In this document: in pieces, positions 8,505-17,605 of the stretch
Layout of the letters: each line of letters begins with the position of its first letter
How positions within the stretch are numbered: the stretch's first letter is position 1
Assembly (NCBI RefSeq): GCF_028278985.1
Contig: NZ_JANQTA010000030.1
Coordinates: 1 to 52,247 of the forward strand
Source: Candidatus Nitrosopumilus sp.
GTDB lineage: Archaea; Thermoproteota; Nitrososphaeria; Nitrososphaerales; Nitrosopumilaceae
Reading direction: 5' to 3'
Length of the DNA stretch: 52,247 nucleotides
The notes under the pieces: generated by a model
What the model saw: only the letters and a program-made list of their open reading frames with translations
Database searches by the model: none
What the model was told of the DNA's origin: nothing
Made by a program: the position numbers and the translations under genes

Positions 8505-9583
8505 CGAAATACCTCCGTAACATGTTGGAATAAGTCTATCGTTCCTTCTCCAGAATGAAGGAATGTAGATAATGTAAATAGAATTGGCAAAGTAACAATG
8601 ATGTTAAATGGGAATGTGATTCCCAATGCAGAAGTAATGTACAAACTTGGTTTTGCTTGAGGAATTGCATAACGCAAAACTGCAGGTGCTGCAATAAATG
8701 AAGCACTAGCCATAAGTAATCCAAACATTACTGCACCACCTACGCTCAATCCAAGCAGAGTTGCGACTACAACACCAATAGTTCCATTAAACACAGGAAT
8801 GATTATTGCAAAAGCAGTAAGAAATACGCCAACCTTTTTGATATCATCAAGTCTTTGACCAGCAATAATTCCCATTTCAATCATGAAAATTACTATTGCT
8901 CCAGTAAACATATCATCAAAAACGATCTTGATTGGTTCAAAACCATCTTTGCCAATAATGTAACCAATTACTATACTTCCTAGAAGAATAACAATGGCTT
9001 TTCCGGTAATGGATTCACGTAATACTTGGGAAAGTTTTGTCTTTGTTTGATTAATCCCTATTTCCAAGTCAGAAGCATCATCTCCCAAAGATTGCTTCTT
9101 TGCTTTAATCTGTTTTGAGACTGCCATATTTGTCAAAAATATTGCCATGATGAATGCCATAGGTTCCAAAACTGCTAGAATTGCTGCAATGTATCCCTCA
9201 GAAGAAACTCCTTGGTTTTTCAAAAACGATAAACCAACTGAGAAATGAACTGCGCCCACTGCACCATAAGTTGATGCAAGTGCATAAGAATCAAAGATAT
9301 TGAATTTACCAAGTCTACGTAAAATCTGATAGTGATTTAGTGTGAACAGTAATGACAAACCAATTGCAACAAACATTGGAATTAACATATTCTCAAAACC
9401 AGTATTTCTCATTTCAATTCCTCCGTGTAATCCAATTGCAGCAAGAAGATAGATGGGTAGGAATTCAGAAATTGCTTCAGGAATTTTCAAATCAGATTTT
9501 ATTCTAGCTGCAACAATTCCAAACAAGAAGAATAGAATTATTGGAGTAAGTAAGTTAGCCTGAATTAGTTCAAGAATTTCCAT
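8501..9583 (-). CDS. sbtA: Sodium-dependent bicarbonate transporter SbtA family
   Basis: A 360-residue membrane protein with about ten hydrophobic segments in two inverted halves. The first half has LKIPEAISEFLPIYLLAAIGLHGGIEM; the second has GAIVIFMIEMGIIAGQRL and GGAVMFGLLMASASFIAAPA, matching the SbtA (DUF897) family. A cytoplasmic charged loop (residues about 155-185) separates the halves. It would import HCO3- with Na+, a sensible supply for the bicarbonate-using 3-hydroxypropionate/4-hydroxybutyrate cycle of these autotrophs. The paired PII-like gene follows directly. Confidence 0.88.
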   Translation of the reverse strand: MEILELIQANLLTPIILFFLFGIVAARIKSDLKIPEAISEFLPIYLLAAIGLHGGIEMRNTGFENMLIPMFVAIGLSLLFTLNHYQILRRLGKFNIFDSYALASTYGAVGAVHFSVGLSFLKNQGVSSEGYIAAILAVLEPMAFIMAIFLTNMAVSKQIKAKKQSLGDDASDLEIGINQTKTKLSQVLRESITGKAIVILLGSIVIGYIIGKDGFEPIKIVFDDMFTGAIVIFMIEMGIIAGQRLDDIKKVGVFLTAFAIIIPVFNGTIGVVVATLLGLSVGGAVMFGLLMASASFIAAPAVLRYAIPQAKPSLYITSALGITFPFNIIVTLPILFTLSTFLHSGEGTIDLFQHVTEVFR

Positions 9584-9627
9584 TGATAATTCGGAAATTT
9601 TGTGCTAGAATAAAAACCAAGAGTAAT

Positions 9628-10287
9628 TTATTCTGGCTTTGTGTGTGAAGCTATACGCTCAGGACTAGGTCTGTGCTTGCCTGTAACAATGTAGTTGATT
9701 GCATCACTCATGAAAACTGCATGGTCTCCAATTCTTTCTAAATATCTCAAGAGAAGAGCTTCGGCCAAAGCACATCTTGTATTATCAGATTCAATTAGTT
9801 TTGGAAGACGTTCTTTGTAGATTCTATCAATAACTTTTTCATCTTCACGGATTTTGATTGCCTTTCTAACATCAAGTTCTGCAAAAGACATGACTGCTTC
9901 TTTGATCATGTGTTTTACTTTTTTAGAAGATTCAATTAACGATGCATTTGTACATTCGGATACATCGCCAAACAAGTCTCGTACCAAAGTGATATCATAA
10001 GCATATCGTCCAAATCTTGAAAATGCATAAGATATTTCAGTTGATGAACGGATCAATCTGAAATCATCAGCTACTGGTTGATATTTTAGAAGCATATCAA
10101 AGGTCAAATCTTCTACTTCAAAGTATTTCTCTCTTATTGCATCTGAGAGTTTCAAAACTTTGTCTTTAGTGTTTGTTCCATCTACATAGGAATCGATAGC
10201 TAATGAAATTGATTCAACGACCATATCGCCCATTTCTGCCATTATGTAAGATAACTTCTGAAGAGAAGCATCAATTAGACGAGTCAT
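9628..10287 (-). CDS. phoU: Phosphate transport regulator PhoU
   Basis: A 219-residue all-helical protein with two PhoU repeats. The metal-binding motifs read as E/D-x3-D variants (DAIREKYFEVEDLTFDML in repeat 1, DEKVIDRIYKERLPKL in repeat 2), and the typical ending RYLERIGDHAVFMSDAINYIVTG is present. PhoU restrains the Pst transporter and signals phosphate status. It is the last gene of pstC-pstA-pstB-phoU and abuts pstB with no gap. Confidence 0.95.
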   Translation of the reverse strand: MTRLIDASLQKLSYIMAEMGDMVVESISLAIDSYVDGTNTKDKVLKLSDAIREKYFEVEDLTFDMLLKYQPVADDFRLIRSSTEISYAFSRFGRYAYDITLVRDLFGDVSECTNASLIESSKKVKHMIKEAVMSFAELDVRKAIKIREDEKVIDRIYKERLPKLIESDNTRCALAEALLLRYLERIGDHAVFMSDAINYIVTGKHRPSPERIASHTKPE

Positions 10288-11121
10288 TTAACCAAACTGA
10301 CCTTGAACATATTTTGCAGTAAGTTCATTTTTAGGATCTGTAAACAGTTTCTTTGTTTCTCTAAATTCAATTAAATCGCCCAAATACATGAAACCAGTAT
10401 AATCAGAAACTCTAACTGCTTGTTGCATGTTGTGGGTAACAATAATTATAGTGTATTCTTTTTTCAATTCTGTTATAGTTTCTTCAATTTTTTGAGTTGC
10501 AATAGGATCAAGTGCAGATGCAGGCTCATCCATGAGTAGAACCTCGGGTTGAATTGCTAGTGCACGAGCAATACAAAGTCGTTGTTGTTGACCACCAGAT
10601 AATTCAATTGCAGATTTTTTCAAATCATGTTTTACTTCATCCCAAAGATATGCCATCTTTAGGGAATCTTCAACAATTTCATTGAGTATTTTTTTATCTC
10701 TAACACCATTTAATTTCAGACCAGCTGTGACGTTATCGTAAATAGACATTGTTGGGAATGGATTAGGTTTTTGGAAAACCATCCCGACTTTTCTTCTATG
10801 GTAGATAGGATCTATGGATTTATCATAAAGGTCAATATTATCAATCATAACTTTCCCTTCAACTTTAGCATTTTTTGTCATATCATGCATTCTGTTTAAA
10901 CAACGCAAAAAGGTAGTTTTACCACAACCAGATGGACCAATTAATGCAGTAACAGAACGTTCTTTGAATTTCATTGTAATATCTTTGACAGCTTGAATTC
11001 CATCATAACTAATAGTAACATTTTCTGCAACCATTTTGAATTTGTCAGAATCTACAATATCTGGTTGATCAGATGTCATTTGTTTTTCAAGATCTGCAGG
11101 TTTTGTTGTCAACGCTGTCAA
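10288..11121 (-). CDS. pstB: Phosphate ABC transporter ATP-binding protein PstB
   Basis: The ATPase of the high-affinity phosphate importer. The 277 residues contain Walker [10 protein letters not shown] (62-70), the Q-loop [17 protein letters not shown], which is diagnostic of PstB, the signature LSGGQQQR, Walker B VLLMDEP, and the H-loop IIIVTHN. The N-terminal 28 residues before the first strand are longer than in bacterial PstB. It overlaps pstA by 4 bp. Confidence 0.97.
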   Translation of the reverse strand: MTALTTKPADLEKQMTSDQPDIVDSDKFKMVAENVTISYDGIQAVKDITMKFKERSVTALIGPSGCGKTTFLRCLNRMHDMTKNAKVEGKVMIDNIDLYDKSIDPIYHRRKVGMVFQKPNPFPTMSIYDNVTAGLKLNGVRDKKILNEIVEDSLKMAYLWDEVKHDLKKSAIELSGGQQQRLCIARALAIQPEVLLMDEPASALDPIATQKIEETITELKKEYTIIIVTHNMQQAVRVSDYTGFMYLGDLIEFRETKKLFTDPKNELTAKYVQGQFG

Positions 11122-12050
11122 TTTGATCCTTTAACTCCTTTCTTAATTAATCGTCCGAATAATGCATTCTTTCCTTTTCTGCTAGCAAAGAAGTAGCGAA
11201 CACCAAGATTAATGCCAAGAATGATTATAATCAAAACAAGAGCTGATCCCCATCCTTGAAGTTGTGCACTATCATAGGGTAGCAACGACAATCTCCAAAT
11301 TCTAAGTGGTAAAGCATCCATAGGAACATCCATGCTACTAAAGAACTGACTACTACCCAAAATAGTCATGATCAAAGGAGCAGTTTCGCCACCAATTCTA
11401 GAAACAGAGAGTAAAACTCCTGTTATCATACCATTTTTGGCAGCAGAAATTACAATTCTAAAGGTAATAACCCATTTTTTCAGTCCCAAAGCGGTTCCTG
11501 CTTCACGATATGTGACTGGAACCATTTTCAATGATTCTTCAGTAGTACGCGCCACAATTGGGAACATGATAAGAGATAATGCAAAAGCACCAGCCCATAC
11601 TGAAAAATGACCTAGAATCAATACAATCATCAAGAATGCAAAAATACCTAGAACAATTGACGGAAACTCCATAAAGACATCATTGAAAAATCGAATACTT
11701 TTTGCAAGTTTGTTATCACCATATTCAGAAAGATAGATTCCAGACATTACACCAATCGGCACTCCAATTAAACTTGAGAGACCAATAATTATCAGAGTAC
11801 CTTGTATGGCAGGACCAATTCCACCCTCACCAGTACCAATTGCACCAGGAGTTTCTGTTAAAAATTCATAACTGATAGCAGAAATTCCATTTTTAAAAAC
11901 TTCAACAAGAATACTTCCTAACGGAATTATTGCAATTATCACACATGCAAAAACTACAATACGAACAGCCTTATCAACTACCAATCTCTTTTCAACATTT
12001 TGTTTGAAGAGTGCACGATATTGTTGTCTACGTTCTGTAGTGGTACTCAA
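11118..12050 (-). CDS. pstA: Phosphate ABC transporter permease PstA
   Basis: A 310-residue permease with six membrane segments and the EAA loop [25 protein letters not shown]. Family marks include [22 protein letters not shown] and [11 protein letters not shown]. It pairs with PstC to form the translocation channel. Its start overlaps pstC by 4 bp and its end overlaps pstB by 4 bp, so the subunits are translationally coupled. Confidence 0.96.
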   Translation of the reverse strand: MSTTTERRQQYRALFKQNVEKRLVVDKAVRIVVFACVIIAIIPLGSILVEVFKNGISAISYEFLTETPGAIGTGEGGIGPAIQGTLIIIGLSSLIGVPIGVMSGIYLSEYGDNKLAKSIRFFNDVFMEFPSIVLGIFAFLMIVLILGHFSVWAGAFALSLIMFPIVARTTEESLKMVPVTYREAGTALGLKKWVITFRIVISAAKNGMITGVLLSVSRIGGETAPLIMTILGSSQFFSSMDVPMDALPLRIWRLSLLPYDSAQLQGWGSALVLIIIILGINLGVRYFFASRKGKNALFGRLIKKGVKGSN

Positions 12051-13048
12051 TTATTTATTGCTCCCTCTTTTACTTTTAGCATTCTTGTAACTAAAATGTG
12101 AGCAACAACATTGATTGCAATTGCAATTAATAACAATACTAACGCAACACCAATTATTGCTGGAAGATGTAATGTTCCCAACGAAGCTTCATTGAATTCA
12201 TTTGCAATAATGCTAGACATTGTTTGACTTGAATCAAACAAAGAACCAGGAATTGCATTCAATCCAGTTGCATTTCCAATTAACATGGTAACTGCCATAG
12301 TTTCACCCACGGCTCTACCCAAACCAAGAATAGATGCACCAATTAAACCAGTTTTAGAATAAGGAAATACAGCTAATTTGAACATTTCCCATTTTGTTGC
12401 ACCTAACATGTATGCTGCTTCTTTTTGTTGTTGAGGTACAGCTTTCATTACTTCACGAGATACAGCAGAGACAGTAGGGATAATCATAATTGCCAAAATT
12501 ACACTTGCAGTAAGTATGTCAAGACCGAATGGAGTATCTGAAAATAACCAAATAGAATCACCAAATGCATCATGAAGGGGTTTTTCAACCCAATCCTTGA
12601 AATAAATTCTGAAAACAAAAAGACCCCAAAGTCCGTAAATTACACTTGGTACGGCAGCTAGTAACTCAACAAGAAATCCTAATGGACCGCCAATCTTTGC
12701 AGGTGCGTCTGAGATGAACATTGCTATCCCTAAACTTAGTGGAACACCAATTGCCATAGCAAGTCCTGCAGTTACCAATGTTCCAATGATGTACGGTAAT
12801 GCTCCAAATGATTCACGGCCTTCAACTGCATTCCAATCTGTTTTTGCAATAAATGATAATCCATCTTCTTCCCAAATAGGATAAGATTCAGCGACTAGTT
12901 GAAAAACTAAAAGTGCAACCATTATGAGAACATAAACACCAGCTAACAATGCTCCAATTTTGAAAACTTTATCAGAAATTGGTCGCCTTTTGGGTTTTTC
13001 AGGTTTTAATTTTGGCCTAGCCATGTTTTTGAAGCGTGAAAATAGCAT
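12047..13048 (-). CDS. pstC: Phosphate ABC transporter permease PstC
   Basis: A 333-residue permease with a cytoplasmic Lys/Arg/Pro-rich N-terminus, six membrane segments, and the EAA loop KEAAYMLGATKWEMFKLAVFPYSKTG followed by GLGRAVGETMAVTMLIGN, typical of PstC. It is the first gene of the operon. A TATA-like ATAAAATAT on the minus strand (about 13065-13073) ends about 17 nt before the ATG, so the mRNA is probably leaderless. Confidence 0.96.
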   Translation of the reverse strand: MLFSRFKNMARPKLKPEKPKRRPISDKVFKIGALLAGVYVLIMVALLVFQLVAESYPIWEEDGLSFIAKTDWNAVEGRESFGALPYIIGTLVTAGLAMAIGVPLSLGIAMFISDAPAKIGGPLGFLVELLAAVPSVIYGLWGLFVFRIYFKDWVEKPLHDAFGDSIWLFSDTPFGLDILTASVILAIMIIPTVSAVSREVMKAVPQQQKEAAYMLGATKWEMFKLAVFPYSKTGLIGASILGLGRAVGETMAVTMLIGNATGLNAIPGSLFDSSQTMSSIIANEFNEASLGTLHLPAIIGVALVLLLIAIAINVVAHILVTRMLKVKEGAINN

Positions 13049-13060
13049 TATCTAACATGT

Positions 13061-13096
13061 GATCATATTTTATGAGAAGATCATAGATCTATATAG
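13061..13096. promoter_or_regulatory. Candidate phosphate-control region between pstC and the AbrB-PhoU gene
   Basis: The 95-bp divergent gap holds two direct GATCATA words (13061-13067, 13079-13085) flanking the pstC TATA box, and a CTATATAG palindrome (13089-13096) 41 nt from the pstC ATG. The same CTATATAGA word lies upstream of the secreted gene at 16078 and of pstS. A role as operator is inferred from position. Confidence 0.45.
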
Positions 13097-13143
13097 TTTC
13101 ACATCAAAATTGTAAAAAGGAAAGTTTAGCAAATAGTTGTTAA

Positions 13144-14187
13144 TTGGAAACTATAGAAAGTGCAAAACAAACAAGAAGAATGCAACTCAGTGGAGGTTCT
13201 ACATACATTATTTCACTCCCTAAAAGTTGGATTGAAGAGCTAAAGATCAAAGTAGGAGATAATGTCACCATAATTAAAAATGCAAATCAATCATTAACAC
13301 TAATTTCAAAAGAAAAAAACAATGAAACAGGAAAAAGTACTGCGATCATTTCATCCAGTCAAAAAGATTCAGGAGAAACTATCAAACGCAAAGTAATTTC
13401 GGCATATTTGGCAGGATACAAAACAATCAAAATTAAAACAAAAGGAATGAGGATTCCTGCTGAGCATTCCAGAGGCATTAGAGAGTTGGTTCGTTCTACA
13501 ATGATTGGAACAGAAATTGTTGAATCTAGTTCAGAAACCATGATTATTCAAATATTGACAAGATTACCAGAATTATCATTTGAAACTGCGTTAAAGAGAA
13601 TGTATCTAATGGCAAATAACATGGTTCTAGAAGCCATGGAATCGATAGAAGAAGTAGACATTGCTCATGCAGATGAAGTAGTAAATATGGATGACGAAGT
13701 AGACAGATTTGGACTATACATGAGAAGAAATCTTGTTCTTGCTGTTGGCAACGAAAGTATTCTTCAAGACATGGGGTTAAGAAAAGCATCGGATTGTTTA
13801 GGATATAGAGCTATTGTTAGTAGAATTGAAAGAATTGCGGACCATGCAGGATTAATTGCTAAAAGAACAAAATTTGTAGAAGATGAAATTGATTCAAAAA
13901 TTTTTACAAAAATAAAAAAATTATCCGAAAAATCATTAGAAGTTTTTGAGAAATCAATTGCTGCAGTTCAAGAACATGATTTTGAAAAAGGGGAAAAAGT
14001 TGCTGAAGAAGTAAGCCAAGTAATTGATGAAGAAAAACAGATAATGAGTAAAGTAAAAGAAAATGAAAAAAATGTAACTATTATCAGATTTATTTTAGAA
14101 GATTTGAGAAGGATTGCTGAATATTCAAGTGACATTGCAGAAGTAGCTATAGATGAAAATATTCAAAATATCATTACAGAAGAATAA
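13144..14187 (+). CDS. AbrB/PhoU-domain transcriptional regulator
   Basis: A 347-residue protein fusing an N-terminal swapped-hairpin AbrB/SpoVT DNA-binding domain (MQLSGGSTYIISLPKSWIEE, KVGDNVTII, about residues 13-45) to two PhoU-like helical repeats (RIERIADHAGLIAKR near residue 225; FILEDLRRIAEYSSDIAEVA near the end). This architecture is typical of archaeal phosphate regulators and would couple phosphate sensing to DNA binding. It starts at a TTG (13144); the next Met is residue 13, just before the AbrB domain. It is divergent from pstC, the natural target. Confidence 0.9.
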   Translation: METIESAKQTRRMQLSGGSTYIISLPKSWIEELKIKVGDNVTIIKNANQSLTLISKEKNNETGKSTAIISSSQKDSGETIKRKVISAYLAGYKTIKIKTKGMRIPAEHSRGIRELVRSTMIGTEIVESSSETMIIQILTRLPELSFETALKRMYLMANNMVLEAMESIEEVDIAHADEVVNMDDEVDRFGLYMRRNLVLAVGNESILQDMGLRKASDCLGYRAIVSRIERIADHAGLIAKRTKFVEDEIDSKIFTKIKKLSEKSLEVFEKSIAAVQEHDFEKGEKVAEEVSQVIDEEKQIMSKVKENEKNVTIIRFILEDLRRIAEYSSDIAEVAIDENIQNIITEE

Positions 14188-14297
14188 TTTATAGAAAAAC
14201 TCCATTCAACTAGCCTCAAATATTCAAAAAATAATCTTTTTTGTCAAAAAATTAACTTTCTTTTCATTTTATTGAACAAAAATGATCATTTAGAGGA

Positions 14298-14450
14298 ATG
14301 ATTGAATGGTTTTCCCAAGTCTTGTGTTGGAAACATGAAGGGATAGTAGATTCATCAACTGTTGCAAATGCATACATCTGGTTGACTTCTCATTTTACAG
14401 AGGTAGTAGGTCATGCAAGCTGCAGCATAAGTTATGTTGGAACTATCTAA
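14298..14450 (+). CDS. Hypothetical small protein (50 aa)
   Basis: An ATG preceded directly by AGAGGA, a plausible ribosome binding site, opens a 50-codon frame. It encodes a Trp- and His-containing product starting MIEWFSQVLCWKHEGIVDSS with two Cys. It resembles short conserved proteins seen near phosphate genes in related genomes only in a general way; I cannot name a family. It lies alone in the 292-bp gap between the AbrB-PhoU gene and the secreted protein read toward it. Confidence 0.5.
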   Translation: MIEWFSQVLCWKHEGIVDSSTVANAYIWLTSHFTEVVGHASCSISYVGTI

Positions 14451-14479
14451 ATCAAAATAAAAGGAAAAGAAAAGAGAAT

Positions 14480-16078
14480 CTACTGTACGTAGAAGCCTTG
14501 ACCCCAATCGTGGGTATCTCTAAGGTCACTTGATTTAATGTTCTTTGCTTTTTCTATTTCAAACATTGCATCATAGACAGGATTGTTAGGATGATATCCT
14601 AAACATTCAAAGTCGATGATGTTTGCCAAAGCAAATCCCTTAAAGTAACCGTCTTCTTTATCGCGGTCTGATTCAACAACATAATCTGTTACCCTACAAT
14701 CTTTGTAGTTAAATGAACGAACATGTTTTCCATCCACAAGTAAATCAACATCGACTTGGAATAGCTGTAAAACAGGATTTGTTCCAGATTGACGTTGGAT
14801 GCTAAGATTTTCATCTATTACATTATAGAGTAGCGGAGTATCACCAACAATTCCTTCAAGTGTAAAGGTAGGACTAGATTTTGCTAACACATCATCACCT
14901 TGATCATAGAATGGAAAGTCAATTACTTCTTGTCCTTCTTCATAGGTAAATGTAGTAATTGCTTGAACGTTTCCAGAAACTGGGAATTCATGTGCTGGAA
15001 GTTCATTGGATACATATCTTGTTTTCCAAATTGGAGCATCACCATAAAGTGATTCTAAATTATCATTGACTGGAGTTAGGCCAGCGCAATTAAATCCAAT
15101 TTGATTAACCATTGCAAATCCACTTTTTCCTGTGAATCCATCTTCTTTATCTTGCCAGGTAGTGATTTGTGCAGTATCTACAATACAATCCCTATAGTCA
15201 ATAGCACGAAGAGTCTGACCACCTTTAGTAAATTCAACTAATGCATCAAAGTCATTGTTGAATGCTGCAGTAATGCCAGAAACTTTTCTTGATTTATCAA
15301 TTGCTGCATAGAGCAAAGGATAATCTGCTACAACACTTTCTACTTCAAATTGAGCAGCAACATTGTCAAAATCTTCTGAAAATCCAGAGGTAGTTTCAAA
15401 GAATGGGAATTCAATTCTCTCTACTCCTTCATCAAAGTCAAAAGTGACAATTGTTCTTACATCATTTGCAAATTTGTAGTCAAGTGTACCATAGTCAGTG
15501 AATGTTCTTTCAGATGCTCTTACAGGTGTTACAGAAGGACCAACTTTGTCCAATCCACCACAATTGAATTCAATGTCATCGACTATTGCAAAACCAGTCT
15601 TAGAGGACATGTAACTTTCTTGGTCATCTCTAAGTGTTTTTACTTCATAATCTGTGACATCACAATCATGATAGTTTAGAGTTTTAATCACTTCACCATT
15701 TTTTACAAAATCAACATCTACTTCAAAATAACGATAGTCATATTCAAAGCTAGAACCGCCTGAAGTTTGAAGTCTGTATTGATATGCTTGGTCTAGTGCT
15801 TCATACAAATGAGGTGCATCAGTTAAAACTCCTTCAACATTAAATGAGATACCATTGTTTGCAATGAAATCTTCACCCATGTTGAATACTGGGAAGTTGT
15901 GTACTTCTACACCATCTCTAAAGGTAAATGTTAGAATTGCTTCTATATCATCTGCCATTTTGTATTTTGTTGTTGATTCTTCTTCTGCAAATGCACTGTT
16001 AAATTCTGCAATAGTTCCAAGTGCAAGAATTGCAACTAAGCTGAATGTTGTCGTCATCATTGCGTTTTTTGTCATCAT
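14480..16078 (-). CDS. Secreted protein with three tandem copies of an unknown domain
   Basis: The 532-residue protein has a signal peptide (hydrophobic TTTFSLVAILALGTIAEF, probable cleavage after SAFA) and three repeats of about 155 residues. Each repeat runs from a strand such as IEAILTFTFRDGVEVHNFPVF, through a middle with LYEALDQ, LYAAIDK or LYNVIDE, to a Cys in NYHDC, DYRDC or NYKDC and a second Cys in EFNCGGL, GFNCAGL or DFECLGY. The two Cys per repeat probably form a disulfide outside the cell. It lies between the AbrB-PhoU regulator and pstS and has the CTATATAG word upstream, so a role in phosphate acquisition or envelope adjustment is possible. The family is not known to me. Confidence 0.85.
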   Translation of the reverse strand: MMTKNAMMTTTFSLVAILALGTIAEFNSAFAEEESTTKYKMADDIEAILTFTFRDGVEVHNFPVFNMGEDFIANNGISFNVEGVLTDAPHLYEALDQAYQYRLQTSGGSSFEYDYRYFEVDVDFVKNGEVIKTLNYHDCDVTDYEVKTLRDDQESYMSSKTGFAIVDDIEFNCGGLDKVGPSVTPVRASERTFTDYGTLDYKFANDVRTIVTFDFDEGVERIEFPFFETTSGFSEDFDNVAAQFEVESVVADYPLLYAAIDKSRKVSGITAAFNNDFDALVEFTKGGQTLRAIDYRDCIVDTAQITTWQDKEDGFTGKSGFAMVNQIGFNCAGLTPVNDNLESLYGDAPIWKTRYVSNELPAHEFPVSGNVQAITTFTYEEGQEVIDFPFYDQGDDVLAKSSPTFTLEGIVGDTPLLYNVIDENLSIQRQSGTNPVLQLFQVDVDLLVDGKHVRSFNYKDCRVTDYVVESDRDKEDGYFKGFALANIIDFECLGYHPNNPVYDAMFEIEKAKNIKSSDLRDTHDWGQGFYVQ

Positions 16079-16161
16079 TGAATTGCATATTCCAAATGAT
16101 AGTATAAGCTGGATCCTTATTCACTACGATTAGAATATTGCAGTAGGTAGACTTCGTAACT

Positions 16162-16169
16162 CTATATAG
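16162..16169. promoter_or_regulatory. CTATATAG palindrome upstream of the three-repeat secreted gene
   Basis: An 8-bp palindrome 84 nt before the ATG at 16078, reading CTATATAGAG on the minus strand. It matches sites before pstC and pstS. It could be a shared operator or simply a strong TATA element. Confidence 0.35.
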
Positions 16170-16187
16170 TACTACAGAAAAAAATCA

Positions 16188-16207
16188 AATTCTAAAAAAT
16201 TAGAATT
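16188..16207 (-). terminator. Terminator of pstS
   Basis: An 8-bp perfect stem (AATTCTAA / TTAGAATT) closes an AAAA loop 57 nt after the pstS stop. On the minus strand it is followed by GATTTTTTTC, a seven-T tract as expected for archaeal oligo-T termination. Confidence 0.6.
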
Positions 16208-16263
16208 ACAAATCAAAATTACAAAATAAAATCAAGTTAAAGAAAATAAAGAAAAGAAAAAGT

Positions 16264-17517
16264 TTAGACTTTGAGAATTCCTTCTTTAATGAGGAATTGT
16301 AGTCCGTTGATGTAGTCTTCGTCTGTGATTAATCCTTCAGACCACCATTTGGCATTATCTCTAATCCATTTTGGAATTTCTAAGCTTCCAGTATCTGCAG
16401 ATGCTTCATAATTCCACAATGTTTCTCCATCATAGGTTACTTGACCTAATCCTACTTTACCAAGTTCAGTTACCTTATCGGCAAGGGGAACATAGAGTAA
16501 GCTTGATGAGAATTCTTGACCATCAGTAATCATCCAATAAATCAAGTGGATTACAGCTTTTGCCTGTTCTTTGTTATCAGTTACTGACTTTAGATCATCA
16601 TACACTAAGAGGTATGTGAAACTTGCTAGAGGATATGAATCGGCACCTGGTGCATTTACAAGAGATACACCTACCCAGCTGTCGATAGCGGCAGGTAATG
16701 AATCTGCAACACCGCTAGAAGCGGCAGAAATGGTATCTAATGTTGGTTCGATGAATCCAGATTTATCACCATTTTGTACTGATGCATAAGACATTCCTGT
16801 TTGGAATGCATAAGCAAGTTCAATGTATCCAATAGAGTATTCGGTAGATTTTACAATACCTGCAACTCCTTCATTTCCTGCAGCAGCTAAACCGTTTGGC
16901 CATGGAACAGATTTACCTTTTCCAATTTGCTCATCCCATGTAGGACTAACAACTGTTAGATAATCAGTAAAGATGAAAGTAGTTCCAGAACCATCTGATC
17001 TGTGAGCAGTTACAATATCTTTGTCAGGAAGATTCAAACCTGGATTTTCTGCTGCAATAGCAGGATCATTCCATTTTGTAATTTCTCCCAAAAATATTCC
17101 GGCAACTGCATCAGCAGTCAATTTGAGTCCTTTATTTGGAACTTCAGGTACGTTGTAAACTAGTACTACACCACCAATTGATTCTGGGATGTGTAATGTA
17201 CCTGGAGCTAGTTCTCTTTCTGAGTCACTCATTGGTTTGTCTGAGGCTGCAAAGTTTACAGTTTTTTCAATGTGTTGTTTAATTCCACCACCACTTCCAA
17301 TTGATTGGTAGTTTAGGTTAACGTTGTCATACAAGTTATTGTATTCAACTCTCCACAAATCAATTAGTGGGAATGGAAATGTTGCACCAGCAGCAGTAAT
17401 ATTGTATTCAATATTATCCTGAGGGGCATCTGGCATTGAATCTGCGTTTGCACTTAATGGAGGTACTATTGCAACTAGGGTTGCAATCAACAGTAACGAA
17501 GTTATCTTTGTTCTCAT
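16264..17517 (-). CDS. pstS: Phosphate-binding protein PstS with C-terminal W-W surface module
   Basis: A 417-residue secreted binding protein: signal peptide (TSLLLIATLVAIVPPLSANA), then the PstS phosphate loop pattern AAGATFPFPL, YQSIGSGGGIKQ, AASDKPMSD and HRSDGSGTTFIFTDYL, all phosphate-contacting regions. The last 37 residues form a separate module (IPKWIRDNAKWWSEGLI..GLQFLIKEGIL) also found in the proteins at 26822 and 47984. The module may attach the protein to the S-layer or membrane, since no lipobox or C-terminal helix is visible. It is transcribed apart from pstCAB but has the same CTATATAG word upstream. Confidence 0.95.
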   Translation of the reverse strand: MRTKITSLLLIATLVAIVPPLSANADSMPDAPQDNIEYNITAAGATFPFPLIDLWRVEYNNLYDNVNLNYQSIGSGGGIKQHIEKTVNFAASDKPMSDSERELAPGTLHIPESIGGVVLVYNVPEVPNKGLKLTADAVAGIFLGEITKWNDPAIAAENPGLNLPDKDIVTAHRSDGSGTTFIFTDYLTVVSPTWDEQIGKGKSVPWPNGLAAAGNEGVAGIVKSTEYSIGYIELAYAFQTGMSYASVQNGDKSGFIEPTLDTISAASSGVADSLPAAIDSWVGVSLVNAPGADSYPLASFTYLLVYDDLKSVTDNKEQAKAVIHLIYWMITDGQEFSSSLLYVPLADKVTELGKVGLGQVTYDGETLWNYEASADTGSLEIPKWIRDNAKWWSEGLITDEDYINGLQFLIKEGILKV

Positions 17518-17590
17518 TGGATTTACATGATTCGGAATTTATTTACAAATAACAATAATAGATTACGAAAAAACAATACGTCTCTATTAT

Positions 17591-17598
17591 CTATATAG
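17591..17598. promoter_or_regulatory. CTATATAG palindrome upstream of pstS
   Basis: This palindrome sits 75 nt before the pstS ATG, inside the larger TCTATATAGA. It is the third copy near phosphate genes. A shared operator is inferred and not demonstrated. Confidence 0.4.
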
Positions 17599-17605
17599 AA
17601 AGAAC

